Assembly: GCA_905221605.1 (NCBI GenBank)
Contig: CAJNDS010002501.1
Location: 965,001 to 1,029,000 of the forward strand
DNA length: 64,000 nucleotides
Direction: 5' to 3'
Origin: Symbiodinium natans
Taxonomy: Eukaryota > Sar > Dinophyceae > Suessiales > Symbiodiniaceae
Of this stretch, positions 32,605 to 42,420 are shown one piece after another. Both the position numbers and the translations under genes were made by a program. Position 1 is the stretch's first letter; each line of letters starts with the position of its first letter. The notes beneath the pieces are model-generated. The model saw only the letters and a list, made by a program, of their open reading frames with translations. It was not told the DNA's origin and made no database searches.

Positions 32605-32758
32605 CTGTGTCGGGAAATGCCCACATGTACATACTGCTTCTCGAAAGATTAGCCTGACCTTGCGGTCGCCGACTTGTGTAATCAGAGCATTGACGTATGA
32701 GATGTCCTGCAAGTGCTTTTCTTGCATACTGCCGGCTTCCGCGGCCTTGGACAAAAAG
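32605..32758 (-). CDS. Minus-strand exon-like segment
   Basis: After CTCACAG the minus frame reads FLSKAAEAGSMQEKHLQDIS then YVNALITQVGDRKVRLIFRE and ends near CGACACAG|GGG. The helical repeating pattern is loosely like a tetratricopeptide or pentatricopeptide segment, but one unit is not enough to assign. Confidence 0.38.
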
Positions 32759-33551
32759 CTGTGAGCCGAAGTTAGTGGCACTTGGTGCGGTTCGAGAGGC
32801 AACAGGCTTCCCTAGGGTCATTTCAGGGTCGCCAGCGTGGCCAGCCCCCACCTTCATCCCTTTCCCTCACACAACATGACAAGCCCCAAATCGCGAGGCC
32901 GAAGCTAATTTTAGATTGCAGGTCTGTGTCTTTGTCCCTGTCTCTGTCCCTGTTGCGGTTGCTGTTGCTCTTGGTCTTGGTCTTGGTCTTACGGTGGGCT
33001 TGTTGGGAGAGGGGTGGGGGAGGAAGGTGTTTCCCCCCAAGTAAAGGCAGCACACCACCGAACACCTATCCCGGGGAGGTGAATGATCGCCCGGTGGAGC
33101 AGCCCGGGCCTCGGTCTACCTCGGACAGGGGGCTTAGGGTTTTGGGTTTAGGGTTTAGGGTTTAGGGTTTAGGGGGGATGCCTTAGTCAAGATTCCTGGG
33201 CCCTGAGCCTGGTAAAGGCATGTAGGGCTTGTAGCGTGTTGGGTGTAGGGTCCAGGGATATTTGGGGTTCAGGGGAGAGTCTACCGCGCCAAAGGTTTTC
33301 GGCTCACTTTCTTATGTCCACTTGACAGAGATGGAGTTAGGGTTCTGAGCATGGGGTTGAGGTCGTTTCCCGACCCCTAAACCCCAACACTTCAGCCTTT
33401 GACAAGCGGCCCTGTATGGATACTTTGTCTAGGTCCAATAGAGTCCGGACGTGGTAGCCATGATCAGCTGTATCGAAGTTGTAGGCCGCCACTTTGCGAC
33501 TACAAAGGGCTTAGGGTTTAGGGCATGGGGTGATGGATGCATGGACACACC

Positions 33552-33860
33552 TCAAAGGCAACAGTCCCACCTGACGAAAAGTCTCTTGCTCGCAGCTTTT
33601 GCAGGCCAATGCTGCCTGTCAACTAAAAAACTCGGTGCTCTGAAACTCTGCCCCCAGAAGTTGTGCCGAGGATCCATGAAGACAACAGCATCTGCGTCAA
33701 GTTTGCCATCAACTCGGCCTTGGGTGTTCCGTAGTGTTCCGTCCTCGCCCCTTAGCATCCTGATTCCTATCAAGGTCAGTGTCGTTCCCACCTTGCCTCT
33801 GCTGAAGCCATTGCATCGACGCATATCTAGATATGTGCCTATTGACTGAGCTGTGTTCAA
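33552..33860 (-). CDS. Minus-strand coding segment of about 100 codons
   Basis: A minus-strand frame with IGTYLDMRRCNGFSRGKVGT, TLTLIGIRMLRGEDGTLRN and KLDADAVVFMDPRHNFWGQS. Composition is strongly protein-like. No recognised family. The plus strand is also open here but looks more random. Confidence 0.42.
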   Translation of the reverse strand: MNTAQSIGTYLDMRRCNGFSRGKVGTTLTLIGIRMLRGEDGTLRNTQGRVDGKLDADAVVFMDPRHNFWGQSFRAPSFLVDRQHWPAKAASKRLFVRWDCCL

Positions 33861-34113
33861 TGCTTCCTTTTGGGAGGCTTTGGAAAAGGGTTGCGCGATC
33901 TGGGGTTTACAACATGGAGTGCTTGCGGACCACTCTGCGTGCTACAGTGTGGAAAAGACACAGGAAACCATTGTGTTTGCAATAAAGTCTTATCCTAAAT
34001 CGGTTCTTAGCCCACACCCGGGGTACCATGGACTGGACTACATTATTCTTTGCTATACAGCTTTACAAAGCTTGTCCTTCACAAAGTTTCAATGTACTGT
34101 GCTAAAGTGTTAA
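33853..34113 (+). CDS. Possible plus-strand coding segment
   Basis: An 86-codon frame reads FNASFWEALEKGCAIWGLQH, then VEKTQETIVFAIKSYPKSVL and ends FTKFQCTVLKC with a stop. More AT-rich codons than neighbours. Unrecognised. Confidence 0.33.
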   Translation: MFNASFWEALEKGCAIWGLQHGVLADHSACYSVEKTQETIVFAIKSYPKSVLSPHPGYHGLDYIILCYTALQSLSFTKFQCTVLKC

Positions 34114-34219
34114 ACTATACCAGGAACCTTTCCTGTCTGCAACTCGCCACTCTCACGACCTTATGGCAAGCCGACTGTCGACCTGAAATCTTTCAGTGGG
34201 ACCCCGTTTGACCCTAAAC

Positions 34220-34312
34220 TCCCCCCTTATACTACCAGTCCTTCATAGGGATTATAGTACCGTTATGAGAATCCCTATTCAGGACTTTTCGTATAAGGGG
34301 GAACATCCCAAC
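34220..34312. repeat. Dispersed inverted-repeat element, family A
   Basis: Left arm CCCCCCTTATACTACCAGTC and right arm GTATAAGGGGGAACATCCCA around TAGTACCGTTATGA. The outer GGGATGTT of the left arm is lost. Confidence 0.8.
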
Positions 34313-35104
34313 CCTAAACCCTAACGCGGAAGCTGAATCGGCTTAGGTCATCTTGGGCACAGATGGCCTGTGGATGTTTCTCAAGGACCAGGCTGCGAGG
34401 AGGGCTGGTTCCTGGGGAGGGGAATTCTGCTTGCAGCCAGTTCTTTGACAAGCTGCGGAGGGGTAGGGCTACAACAAGAGCATGCGTCAGAAGAAATTTT
34501 GTGAACTCAGCACTCTTCTATGGCTTTTTTGACCTCCTCAAGTCCGATCTAAGGTGCTTTAGTATTTAGAGTGCGTTTCCGCTTTGTTTTCTTAGGAAGA
34601 AGAACGACTGCAGTTGCTATTGCTAAAGTCTTGTTTTATGTTCATGTTATTGGCGTTGTGAGGAGTCGGAGAATTACGGTTATTGTTGGAGTTGTACAAT
34701 TCCGGCGCAAAGCCCAACACGTTGCCAATACGAGACAGAGCGACATCAATACGTAGAGCAAGCCTGCACAGTAACCGGGCAACTACGCTTGAGGGTGACT
34801 TCCCCCTGGTCTACAAAAAATTGCCACACCACCTGGCGGTTGTTCCGATGTGTGGGCTGCGATCAGGGCCAAAGGGGGACCTTGTGGTCTCTCTAAAGTC
34901 TAGTCTTGTTTTGGATTCCTGTTCTAATGCGGAGGCCTATATCTAGGGCATCCAAAAAGCGAAGTGCCCAGCTGTTGAATGACTATGCAATTTTGGGTGG
35001 CTTCATTGATGCTTATAAAGGGAGTGTTCATGTGGTTTTCTTCCTTTTTTTGGTGCGTGTGTCCTTCTAAACTCCTTCAAGCAAGAAAGCGTCCCTGACA
35101 TGCT
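34313..35104. other. Stretch without a strongly supported gene
   Basis: Short plus-strand frames occur (34363-34569, 34571-34756, 34683-34946) but their amino-acid composition and borders are not persuasive. Confidence 0.35.
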
Positions 35105-35202
35105 AAACCTAAACCCTAAACCCTACACCCTAAAACCTTACCCCTGAACCCTAAACCCTAAACCCTAAACCTCAAAATCCCTCCCATTCCTCTGCAAGCC
35201 AG

Positions 35203-35264
35203 GTGGCCACCGATCGAATCAAAGTAGCTGGCAAGTCCAATGACGGGGCCCTGGACATCATCCC
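35203..35264 (+). CDS. Short exon-like segment between telomere-type tracts
   Basis: After AAGCCAG|GTG the frame reads VATDRIKVAGKSNDGALDII, then a GT at 35265 is followed almost at once by CCCTAAACCCTAAG. CCCTAAA tracts (35105-35170 and 35270-35325) flank it on both sides. Unrecognised. Confidence 0.45.
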
Positions 35265-35269
35265 GTTGC

Positions 35270-35325
35270 CCTAAACCCTAAGCCTAAACCCTAAACCCTA
35301 AACCCTAAACCCTAAACCCTAAACA
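35270..35325 (-). repeat. CCCTAAA telomere-type tract
   Basis: Seven to eight units directly following an exon-like segment. Confidence 0.93.
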
Positions 35326-35447
35326 GTCCCCTTGATGCTCAGGGTAGTAAGGTCTCAGGCAATTTTGGTGCTTTAGGGGCTAAGGCTAAGGGTTCAGGGG
35401 ATTTAGGGGCTTAGGGGTTTAGGGTTGTCCTGTCCTTCTCTTTGCAG

Positions 35448-35592
35448 ATCAGTTTGAGGCCGTCTTGAAGTCGTCATCCGCAGCCATTGCTTGGCTTCAT
35501 GTGATCACTGAGAGTCCGGGGCATGTTGGCCAGTGTCGGGGGCATGTCTGCTGGAATGGGTACAGAGCAGCAGCCCACACCTTACGCAAATG
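35448..35592 (+). CDS. Exon with strong borders, 48 codons
   Basis: A pyrimidine-rich acceptor (GTCCTTCTCTTTGCAG) opens QFEAVLKSSSAAIAWLHVIT then ESPGHVGQCRGHVCWNGYRA and AAHTLRK, ending at AAATG|GTGAGT. Both splice sites are near consensus, making this one of the better-supported unknown exons. Confidence 0.55.
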
Positions 35593-36569
35593 GTGAGTTC
35601 TCTAGATTAGGACCCGTGTTGAACCCGAAGAAAGGATCGTCATTTGAAACGTCGCCAGCCAGCTGCATCAGAAATCTGGAGCCTTCCAAATCTAGGTTAG
35701 CATGACCCCATGCTGATAGGCTCCAATTCCTGTGGTTCAGTGAACTTTCATGCTGGGTCACAACTCCATCGCTTCACAAGGTCCAGTATGCTGCAACTGC
35801 ACTTGTCCACCAGTCGCGTGACGGTTGGGATGCGCAGCCGGCTTAGTCCGCCACAGCTCACTGTGTCACTGTAGTTGGGAGCAGATCCTTTATGGTTCAG
35901 TCAACGACGGGCCTAGGGACCAATACTTAGTGTCGGTTGATGTCCGTAGGGCAAGTAGCATCTGTCTTCTTGTGGTCTTGTTGTCGCTTTCTTGTGGGAG
36001 TATGCAGTGCAGGCGCTGGTGAAACATAGCTTTCCACTGAGGTCGGAGGTCGTCTGCATCGTCCGTTGTTCCGTGATTTTCGCTTCCGCAGATTTCTAAA
36101 CTACACGCGGGGGAGGTGCCAACTCCACTGAATTAGGGGCTGCAATGCTTTTCGGAGGCCTTAGCTAGGTGCGTGCTAAGAGGAAACTTCGTTAGGCGTT
36201 CTCAGCTCCAACAACAAGAAAAGAGCAAGGACCCTCCAAAAGAATGTTAACGCAAACGTGACCTAGAAATCCCTGAATCTCGGATATCCAGAGGCTCGTT
36301 TCCGTTAAGCTGTGTCTTTAACCGCATGATTTCTTCACGCAGCGCCGGCAGTCTAGCTTTTGCCTTGTCAGCCGCTTTTCCTGAGGATCCACAAACAGAT
36401 GTGGTGCAGGATCTTTGAGGTCTGCGTGGCTTCAGGCTTTACCCTCCGCATGTTCTTAGCTCTTTATAGGCATCGAAACCTCACAGCACAACCCAAAGCC
36501 CTTCCCTTTCAACAGTTGAAGCAGAAGGAGACTGGCATGTGCAAGGGTCTCTCATGACTGAGGATGCAG
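35593..36569. other. Probable intron and intergenic sequence
   Basis: A GTGAGT donor opens this stretch. A possible exon at about 36411-36557 (IFEVCVASGFTLRMFLALYR) ends in a stop but has an unremarkable acceptor. Confidence 0.35.
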
Positions 36570-36671
36570 GAGCAGCTGTGCGACTTCATCGATGACATAA
36601 CGCGTGCCGGCGAGTTGCTTGCGGTTCACTTCAAGGGCGAGTCTCTCAGTGCGCCCCTCTGCCACCGATAA
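36570..36671 (+). CDS. Probable last exon, 33 codons and stop
   Basis: After GATGCAG|GAG the frame reads EQLCDFIDDITRAGELLAVH then FKGESLSAPLCHR and stops at TAA. The acidic helix DFIDDITRAGELLAV is protein-like. Family unknown. Confidence 0.5.
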   Translation, partial: EQLCDFIDDITRAGELLAVHFKGESLSAPLCHR

Positions 36672-37030
36672 ACTCGTCGAGCTCATTTCATTCCCTGAGT
36701 TTGTTTGAATCAGCAAAGCTGTAGGTGTCCGGTTCAGGCTGTCAGCTAAGGGACAATATCGATACGTGAACCCAGCAGTGTCGACGTAGCATGCTTAGCA
36801 GAGCATGCCAGCGGGAATCTCAGAGTCGGACATATTCCTACAACTCCGGAACGACACCCTTCCTACATTCCGGAATTTAACCTAAAGCATGTGCATGTAG
36901 CAATTAGGGGTCCAAGTTAGTCGCATCTGTGCGTCCTCCCACTTTTCGGTCTTGTGTTTGTGCAGCAGCATGGACATTGCCCGTTTGCTTAGGGCCTTAG
37001 GGTGTACGGCTTCAGAAGAAGAGGCTGCAG

Positions 37031-37232
37031 GATGATGTTGGATGGTCTGGGCTCGGGCTGTTGAGCTTCACGATCGGGCTCAATCTCCTTCCGTGGCGGG
37101 GTTTGACAGGGTTAGGGGTTTAGGGTTTAGGGGTTAGGGTTTAGGGTTTAGGGTTAGGGTTGTTCAGGGAGTACTCCGACCTGGATCCTCAAGCATGGGG
37201 TCCTTGCCAGGGCGGCTGTCTTCTGGCTGTGA
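37031..37232 (+). CDS. Two-exon segment split by a telomere-repeat intron
   Basis: Exon 37031-37100 reads DDVGWSGLGLLSFTIGLNLL then PWR and ends CGGG|GTTTGA. Exon 37168-37232 starts after GTTCAG and, joined in phase, continues GSTPTWILKHGVLARAAVFW and stops at TGA 37230. The 67-base intron at 37101-37167 begins GT, ends CAG and is essentially TTTAGGG repeats. The product would be hydrophobic, possibly membrane-associated. A second open frame in the right exon (SSSMGSLPGRLSSGCEAM) is an alternative. Confidence 0.45.
37101..37167 (+). repeat. TTTAGGG tract forming a candidate GT...AG intron
   Basis: 67 bases, GTTTGACAGGG at the start and GTTGTTCAG at the end, with TTTAGGG/TTAGGG units between. 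Its removal joins two coding-like frames in phase. Confidence 0.6.
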
Positions 37233-38316
37233 AGCCATGTTGCTCCGACTCGTTTCACCCAGAGATGCGAGGATTGGTTTGCAACTTCAGAGTCGGATCC
37301 CATAGGGTTTAGAGTTTACAGTTTAGGGTTTAGAGTTTAGGGTTTGGTGCCCTAAACAAGGAGACTGCATCGAGGGCAGTGGAACTGGTGCCCAAGGGCA
37401 GAAGCTGTGGACCGTGATCCTCTCCTCGTCCGCCGCCCTTTCCTGTACATAGGCGGCGCTGGCGGGTGAATGTTAGGAACGATATCGAAGTTTGAAAGCA
37501 TGCTGCGAGCAGCTTTCGAGCGGTGCCGACGTGCAACTGGGTTCTGCACCCCTACACGCCAAGCCCGATGTCCTCTTTGGTCGCCTTCTGCTGACGCGGC
37601 GCAGCAGAAAAGGCACTGCTGCGTTCCAGGGAAACTGACTCCATAGGTAAGGCCACCCTCATTCAGGGCCGTGATATATAGGGTTTAGGATTATATAGCG
37701 ATTTAGGATTTAGGGTTTAGGCTTTTGGTTTTAGGGCTTAGGCCTTTAGGGTTTAGGATTCAGGGTTTTGGGTTTACGGGCATCTCCCAGGCCGAGTCCA
37801 TGTAAGGCACCATTGGATAGTAAAAAGGTACAAGGCTCTGGAGGAGTAATTTGCCGGCTTGGGTTTCGAGTTGGGGGTGTAGGATTCTGGGCTTCTCATA
37901 ATCGATTCCCACAGGAAAAAGGCCGTAGAAGGCATAAATGGTTCGGCCAGTGAAGCTTTGAGGTAGAGTCAGGCAATTTGATGGACTGCTTGCTTAGCAA
38001 AACCCACATCTTCAAGGCTGTAGAAGGAATTTCGTGGCGAAGGCGGGTGAAGGGTTGATGTTGACCCCCGTGCGTAAAGCAACAGCCAGCCCCCTAAGGA
38101 GCCCATCATCATAAATAGCTGCTTCGAAGGAACTTGTTTGTTGGCTCTTGAAGCTGCCAGTGAAGGAACATCCTAGCAATCCGTTTTTGTGTCCTAGACT
38201 TGTGTTCTGAAAGAAGTGCTCTTTGGTCTCACAAACCCCGCGCGCACTGCTGCCATATACAGTTTGATTTTGTGGAGATGTTTAACCTGAATAGCTCATT
38301 TTGGGTACCCTCGCAG

Positions 38317-38437
38317 GGCGCCTGCTGCCATGGAGGCGAAAATGCTGCGTGTGCCGCTCTTGCGAGAAGGTTCGGGCACTGCTGTGTACTTGCAAAGGCA
38401 TCAGTTTCTATCAGCAGCCAGGCATGAGACATCTTGA
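38317..38437 (+). CDS. Probable last exon upstream of the GDPD gene
   Basis: After CTCGCAG|G the frame reads APAAMEAKMLRVPLLREGSG then TAVYLQRHQFLSAARHETS and stops at TGA. Two other frames are also open and one is Cys-rich, so the call is moderate. Unrecognised. Confidence 0.4.
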
Positions 38438-38900
38438 GCTCCTACGGAGGTACTGAATTATCTCCACGTCTCAGGCCAGTCTAACTCTCAACCCAAATTC
38501 CCGGGCTTGCCCGCACTTTCTACTGCCATGGCCTTCGAGCCATGGCCTTCGAGCCATGATTGCGTCCATGTTGCCAGCGCATGCAGTGACCAGAGCATCC
38601 ATACCCGAACAACCATGATTGCTTGCTGTGTTGTCTTGTAGATGAACTTAGTCCTGCCGGGGTGACAAGCAAAAGAAGGCGCAGAAATATGGCGTTTTTT
38701 CGAGCAGACTCTCCGACCTCCACTTCCTAGGACCACCCTCTTGCTTCAAGAGATCCTGCTTCAGAATTTTGCGATTGCCGAAGCGTGAAACATCGAGTTT
38801 TCGGGCTTTTCCCTGTCGGGCAAAAACTTCCCCGGCTAGAAAGCAAATGCACTCGCCACCCTAAACCCGAAGCCCGAAACCCTAAACCCTAAACTCAAAG

Positions 38901-38961
38901 GGGGCGCTGGCACCAAGCCTCTTCTGGTGGCACACCGGGGTGGGGCTGGCGAGGCCCCTGA
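38901..38961 (+). CDS. GDPD-family glycerophosphodiester phosphodiesterase, exon with the HRGG motif
   Basis: After TCAAAG the frame reads GAGTKPLLVAHRGGAGEAPE. The HRGG-x-GE-x-PEN block is the N-terminal signature of the GDPD TIM-barrel; its His is catalytic and the Glu binds metal. The family hydrolyses glycerophosphodiesters to glycerol 3-phosphate and an alcohol. The exon ends CCTGA|GATGCC (GA donor) and joins 39255 in phase to restore PENTLES. The 5' part of the gene was not found. Confidence 0.75.
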
Positions 38962-39254
38962 GATGCCCGGCCACTTCATGGGAGGGCGTTTTAGGGTTTA
39001 GGGTTTAGGGTTTAGGGATTAGGGTTTGCCTAAACACGCAAAATATGGAAACAAATGGCACTTTTAATGGGTTTTGGGCTGCTGTCCGACATACACTTTG
39101 GTCGGATTTAGGGTATCTCTGTTTGTGCTTTTTTAGGGTTTAGGGTTGATAGGGTCTATAGGGCTGCAACGTTAAGGCTTCTGGGTTTTCGGGGGGGGGG
39201 GGGGGGGGGGGGCCATTACGTTCACGGCAGTTCATGAAAATGGGCGCAGCCCAG
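38962..39254 (+). other. GDPD intron 1 with telomere-type repeats and a poly-G run
   Basis: Starts GA, ends AG. It contains TTTAGGG repeats at about 38991-39030 and a run of about 22 G near 39190-39212. Confidence 0.55.
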
Positions 39255-39308
39255 GAACACCCTGGAGAGTTTGAAGTACTGCATGGACCAAAAGGTGCCC
39301 TTGGTCCA
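39255..39308 (+). CDS. GDPD-family phosphodiesterase, second recognised exon
   Basis: After GCCCAG|G the 54-nt exon reads NTLESLKYCMDQKVPLV and completes the PENT motif begun upstream. It ends GTCCA|GCATCT (GC donor). Joined to 39796 it gives KVPLVQMDVMQTKDG, matching the barrel strand that ends in the metal-binding E/Q-x-D. The canonical Glu of E-x-D is Gln here, as far as this splice model is right. Confidence 0.72.
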
Positions 39309-39795
39309 GCATCTTGGCTCTAGATTGGGATTGAGTTCACGCCCCCTGAGACCCTACACACCCTAAACCCCTAAGCCCTACTTAGCCCTAAACGCTGACT
39401 TGGAGAACTACGGGCCCTTGCGGCATGCGAGCGACAGAGACAGGGCATCCTCATACAAAGTCTTCAATTGCAGATTAGACACCGCTGTAGTAGCAAGACT
39501 TGTAGCAGTGAACGTCGTGGCAGTGGTACTCGTATGTGGAGGTAGCTAGGGCAAGTGGGTGATGATAGCATGCCTGTCAACAGGGATAGCATGAATATCA
39601 TCAGACATAGCATTCGTACGGCGTTGCAAAGGCGTTTCAAAGGCGTTGCAGGGGCAGTAGCAGCAATAGCACTTGCAATTCTGAGAAGCTTAGCGTCTAT
39701 CCCATGAAGCTCCCGTCACGGTGCATTCACCACATTCGCCTTTAGGGGCTTAGGGCACCCTAAATCCTAAACCCTAAACCCTTAGGGCTTGCCAG

Positions 39796-39878
39796 GATGG
39801 ACGTGATGCAGACGAAAGATGGGCAGCTCGTTCTGTTTCATGACCTGCCTCTTGAGAAGAACTTGGAGAAACTGACCG
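39796..39878 (+). CDS. GDPD-family phosphodiesterase, third recognised exon
   Basis: After TTGCCAG|G the exon reads MDVMQTKDGQLVLFHDLPLE then KNLEKLT. The DV-x-x-TKDG-x-LV-x-FHD block is the second GDPD signature; its His is the other catalytic residue. The exon ends ACCG|GCCCG (GC donor) and joins 40146 in phase, restoring the LTG turn. Confidence 0.78.
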
Positions 39879-40145
39879 GCCCGAGGCTCAGAAGCACAAG
39901 AAGAGTCCCAGCGGGTGGCCTTTAGGGTTTAGGGCGTTTAGGGTTTAGGGTTAGAGAACCTACAGCTGCGCAGGCGGTTGTCCAAGAAGTCTCGTCCTTC
40001 CCATGTCGTGCTTTGCTTGGTTTGTTATTTCGCACAAGTATGGGGCAGAAAAGCTCCAAGAGTAAGAAGCATCACTGCGCAAAAGTCGCTATCATCTTCT
40101 CATTTCTGATGCTTGCAAGCAGACCAGCGGCTTTCCCCGGCCCAG

Positions 40146-40231
40146 GTGTCGCCGGTGATATTTCCAACTACGACTACGACGCGCTTCCGGACCCGCTGAA
40201 AAGAGTTCGGGCACTTCTCTCCGAGTGGGAA
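40146..40231 (+). CDS. GDPD-family phosphodiesterase, fourth recognised exon
   Basis: After GGCCCAG|GT the exon reads VAGDISNYDYDALPDPLKRV then RALLSEWE. It continues LTGVAGDISNYDYDALP, like the TG-x-x-x-x-IS-D-x-x-Y-x-ELP segment of animal GDPD1/GDPD4-type enzymes. It ends GGAA|GCTCACC (GC donor), and CCCTAAACCC begins 4 bases further on. Confidence 0.68.
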
Positions 40232-40568
40232 GCTCACCCTAAACCCTAAAAAAGACTCCGGCCATCTATCCGCCGTAACCTCTGCCCGAAGCGCCTGGCA
40301 ACAAAGAGAGCAAATTTGGGGTAGAGCGGTGACCCGGTTGAGGGTTTAGGGTTCAGGGTTTAGGGCCTTGGTCCGGTGAAAATGGCATGCATGAAGGCTG
40401 TCCTGTGGATCCCTACTGATAGGGTTGGGTTTAGGGTTTAGGGTTTAGGGTTTAGGGTTCAGGGTTCAGGGTTCAGGGTTTAGGGTTTAGGGTTTGGGTT
40501 TAGCGTTTAGGGTTCAGGGGTTAGGGTTTAAAAGCCTATCCAACATGTATGTTCTCATCAGTGAACAG

Positions 40569-40649
40569 GACTTCAAGACGGAGTTCGAAGCCTCACCCTT
40601 CTTCCCTCCTGGTAGCAAGCCAGTGCCTGTGGGGCAGAGGCGGGACATA
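40569..40649 (+). CDS. GDPD-family phosphodiesterase, probable fifth exon
   Basis: After GAACAG|GAC an 81-nt phase-0 frame reads DFKTEFEASPFFPPGSKPVP then VGQRRDI, up to ATA|GTCAGT. It fits the loop before the LLEEV strand of GDPD proteins in position and charge. The rest of the barrel was not located, so the gene is incomplete or continues in unrecognised exons. Confidence 0.45.
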
Positions 40650-40808
40650 GTCAGTTGGAACGCACATGGGGGTTTACGAAAATAGGAGATCCCCTTATTA
40701 AAAAGGGACCCCAAGAAGGTACCCATGTAAAAGGATCAGGGAGGTGGTCTTTCAAATCAGGAGCCGGCGACACCCAAGTCTAGAATTTTCCACGGGCAGC
40801 AGTGGCAG

Positions 40809-40912
40809 GTGTCCAGGAGGTCAGACTCAAGGCTGAGGCACTTCAGAAAGACGCTAGAATGCAAGACGACACGAGCCATCATCAGAACCTTGTCAATCCA
40901 CGTAGGAAGTAG
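40809..40912 (+). CDS. Probable last exon downstream of the GDPD exons
   Basis: After GTGGCAG|GT the frame reads VQEVRLKAEALQKDARMQDD then TSHHQNLVNPRRK and stops at TAG 40910. It is helical and highly charged. It could end the GDPD gene or belong to another. A second frame is open on the same strand. Confidence 0.4.
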
Positions 40913-41330
40913 ACCCACGCAGCTCCCCGTCGGGTTCAGTACCTATCCCACAAGCCGGCACAAGCCTAGGCTCTCAGATCTTTTATTTATTCGGCAGCTC
41001 TCTAGATTGTATAGTCCCTTTGGGACACCCCTACTAGGCCACAAGTCCATGTGATCTCACAACGGGTGAGATGATTTTGAGAGCTGGCTTGTGCAATACC
41101 CAAAACTGCTTCCATATACGGTAGGCAGGCTAAATGGCTTGTATCAGATAGCCCTAAACACGAAACCCTTAAATGCGAATTCCTCAACCGAGTCTACCAT
41201 TTGCGTAAGAACCCCAAAAGAATGTTGACAAAAATAGAATCCCTATACGACCGTTGTAGGGAAAAACATTTTTTGGGGGGGTTCTTAAGAAAAAAATAGT
41301 AGGAGTTGAGGGAGCACACCCGGGAGGCGC

Positions 41331-41405
41331 ATGAGCCTCTTCAGAGATGCCTGCCGCGCCCTTGCCACGTCGGAGCACACCGATATCATCCTCGAGTTCT
41401 GGCAG
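41331..41405 (+). CDS. Exon-like segment beginning at ATG
   Basis: ATG at 41331 opens MSLFRDACRALATSEHTDII then LEFWQ, exactly 25 codons to CAG|GCCTTT (GC donor). After a TTTAGGG intron-like tract, the segment 41437-41500 reads GGALGWLQEQYRAAFL with a stop. A minus-strand frame at 41424-41666 competes for the second part. Confidence 0.42.
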
Positions 41406-41423
41406 GCCTTTTGGGTTTAGGGT

Positions 41424-41666
41424 TTAGGGTTTGCGTGACCTGCCCACCCGGTGGGGCCCTAGGCTGGCTGCAAGAGCAGTACAGGGCAGCTTTCCTGTAG
41501 AATCGTCTACAGTACCGTCGTCCCACTTTGCCAGCTTCGGTAATCGTCCTGGCAGCGGTGCAGCACCCGCCAACCGGAATTCAATGATGTTCAATGTAAG
41601 ACGATAAGCCCCGTGCCTCAGAGAACCTCTTAGGTCGGCCGGTCCGGAGCACAGGGGCACATGCAC
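41424..41666 (-). CDS. Possible minus-strand coding segment
   Basis: A minus-strand frame of 80 codons includes GAYRLTLNIIEFRLAGAAPL and PGRLPKLAKWDDGTVDDS. Protein-like, but it overlaps the plus-strand candidate. At most one is likely to be real. Confidence 0.33.
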   Translation of the reverse strand: MHVPLCSGPADLRGSLRHGAYRLTLNIIEFRLAGAAPLPGRLPKLAKWDDGTVDDSTGKLPCTALAASLGPHRVGRSRKP

Positions 41667-42176
41667 CGTCTGCGTGAGACGCCAACTGCAGGGGATCGCC
41701 GGGATTCACCGGGTCAAAGGTGCCAGGGATGCCTGCTGTGATCATCAACACTTGGGACGACGCGGTGACGGCCGTGCGAGCGCAGCGTTTACCGGGGGTC
41801 TGGCTCCGACGGAAGGCGGAATGGCCGCATGTTTAGGGTGATGACGCTTATACGGAAAAACCGCATGAAGCTCAGAAAGGATTTTCCCTCCCTTTTTCAG
41901 GCCCAAGGTTGATCTGGTGCACCCTCGAAACCTGCACCCTGCAGGAATCGGAGGCCGTAGTCCTAGCGACTTGGCACAAAGGTTGCGGGAGTGTAAACTG
42001 GGACAAAGGTGCCTTGTTTTCTCGCTTGGCTGAGGGTCTATGGGGTTTGGGGCAGAGTTGATGACCAGCCCTGCTGGTGCTTGTCGTTCAGGGTTTCGCG
42101 ATTGGAGTTCGAACCTTGATGGTTCCTTGACTGGGGGGGGGGGGGCGGGGAGAATGGAGAGAAGGTGCAATCATCC

Positions 42177-42213
42177 CTAAACCCTAAACCCTAAACCCTA
42201 AACCCTAAACCCG
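42177..42213 (-). repeat. CCCTAAA telomere-type tract
   Basis: Five perfect units upstream of a probable last exon. Confidence 0.92.
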
Positions 42214-42255
42214 GGCTACAGCGAACCCCGCTGTAGCTGCGCTTTCGCTGCGAAG

Positions 42256-42317
42256 AAATGCTGGAGTTCCAGCCGCAGCTGCTGCAGCAGGTGCTGAATG
42301 GGGGCCTGAATAATTAG
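42256..42317 (+). CDS. Probable last exon, 20 codons and stop
   Basis: After TGCGAAG the frame reads EMLEFQPQLLQQVLNGGLNN and stops at TAG. Gln/Leu-rich helix. The gene upstream is unidentified. Confidence 0.4.
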
Positions 42318-42339
42318 AATAGGGTTTGGGGGGGTTGTT

Positions 42340-42420
42340 AGTTATATTGTAGTATACTTACAAATGGACCATAAGGGAATACTATTCGTAGTTATTCCGA
42401 CCCCTATATTACCCTAATTC
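42340..42420. repeat. Palindromic element (family B), second copy
   Basis: Contains the exact complement of 13348-13370 at 42389-42411, plus TATAGTATAC/ACTATT words that can pair. Boundaries unclear. Confidence 0.5.

Noticed and set aside
40040-40249. Small protein MGQKSSKSKKHH... with a hydrophobic segment, read as a plastid-targeting leader
   Set aside because: Its last 28 codons are better explained as GDPD exon 4 (40146-40231), which joins in phase with exon 3. The upstream part is then intron.
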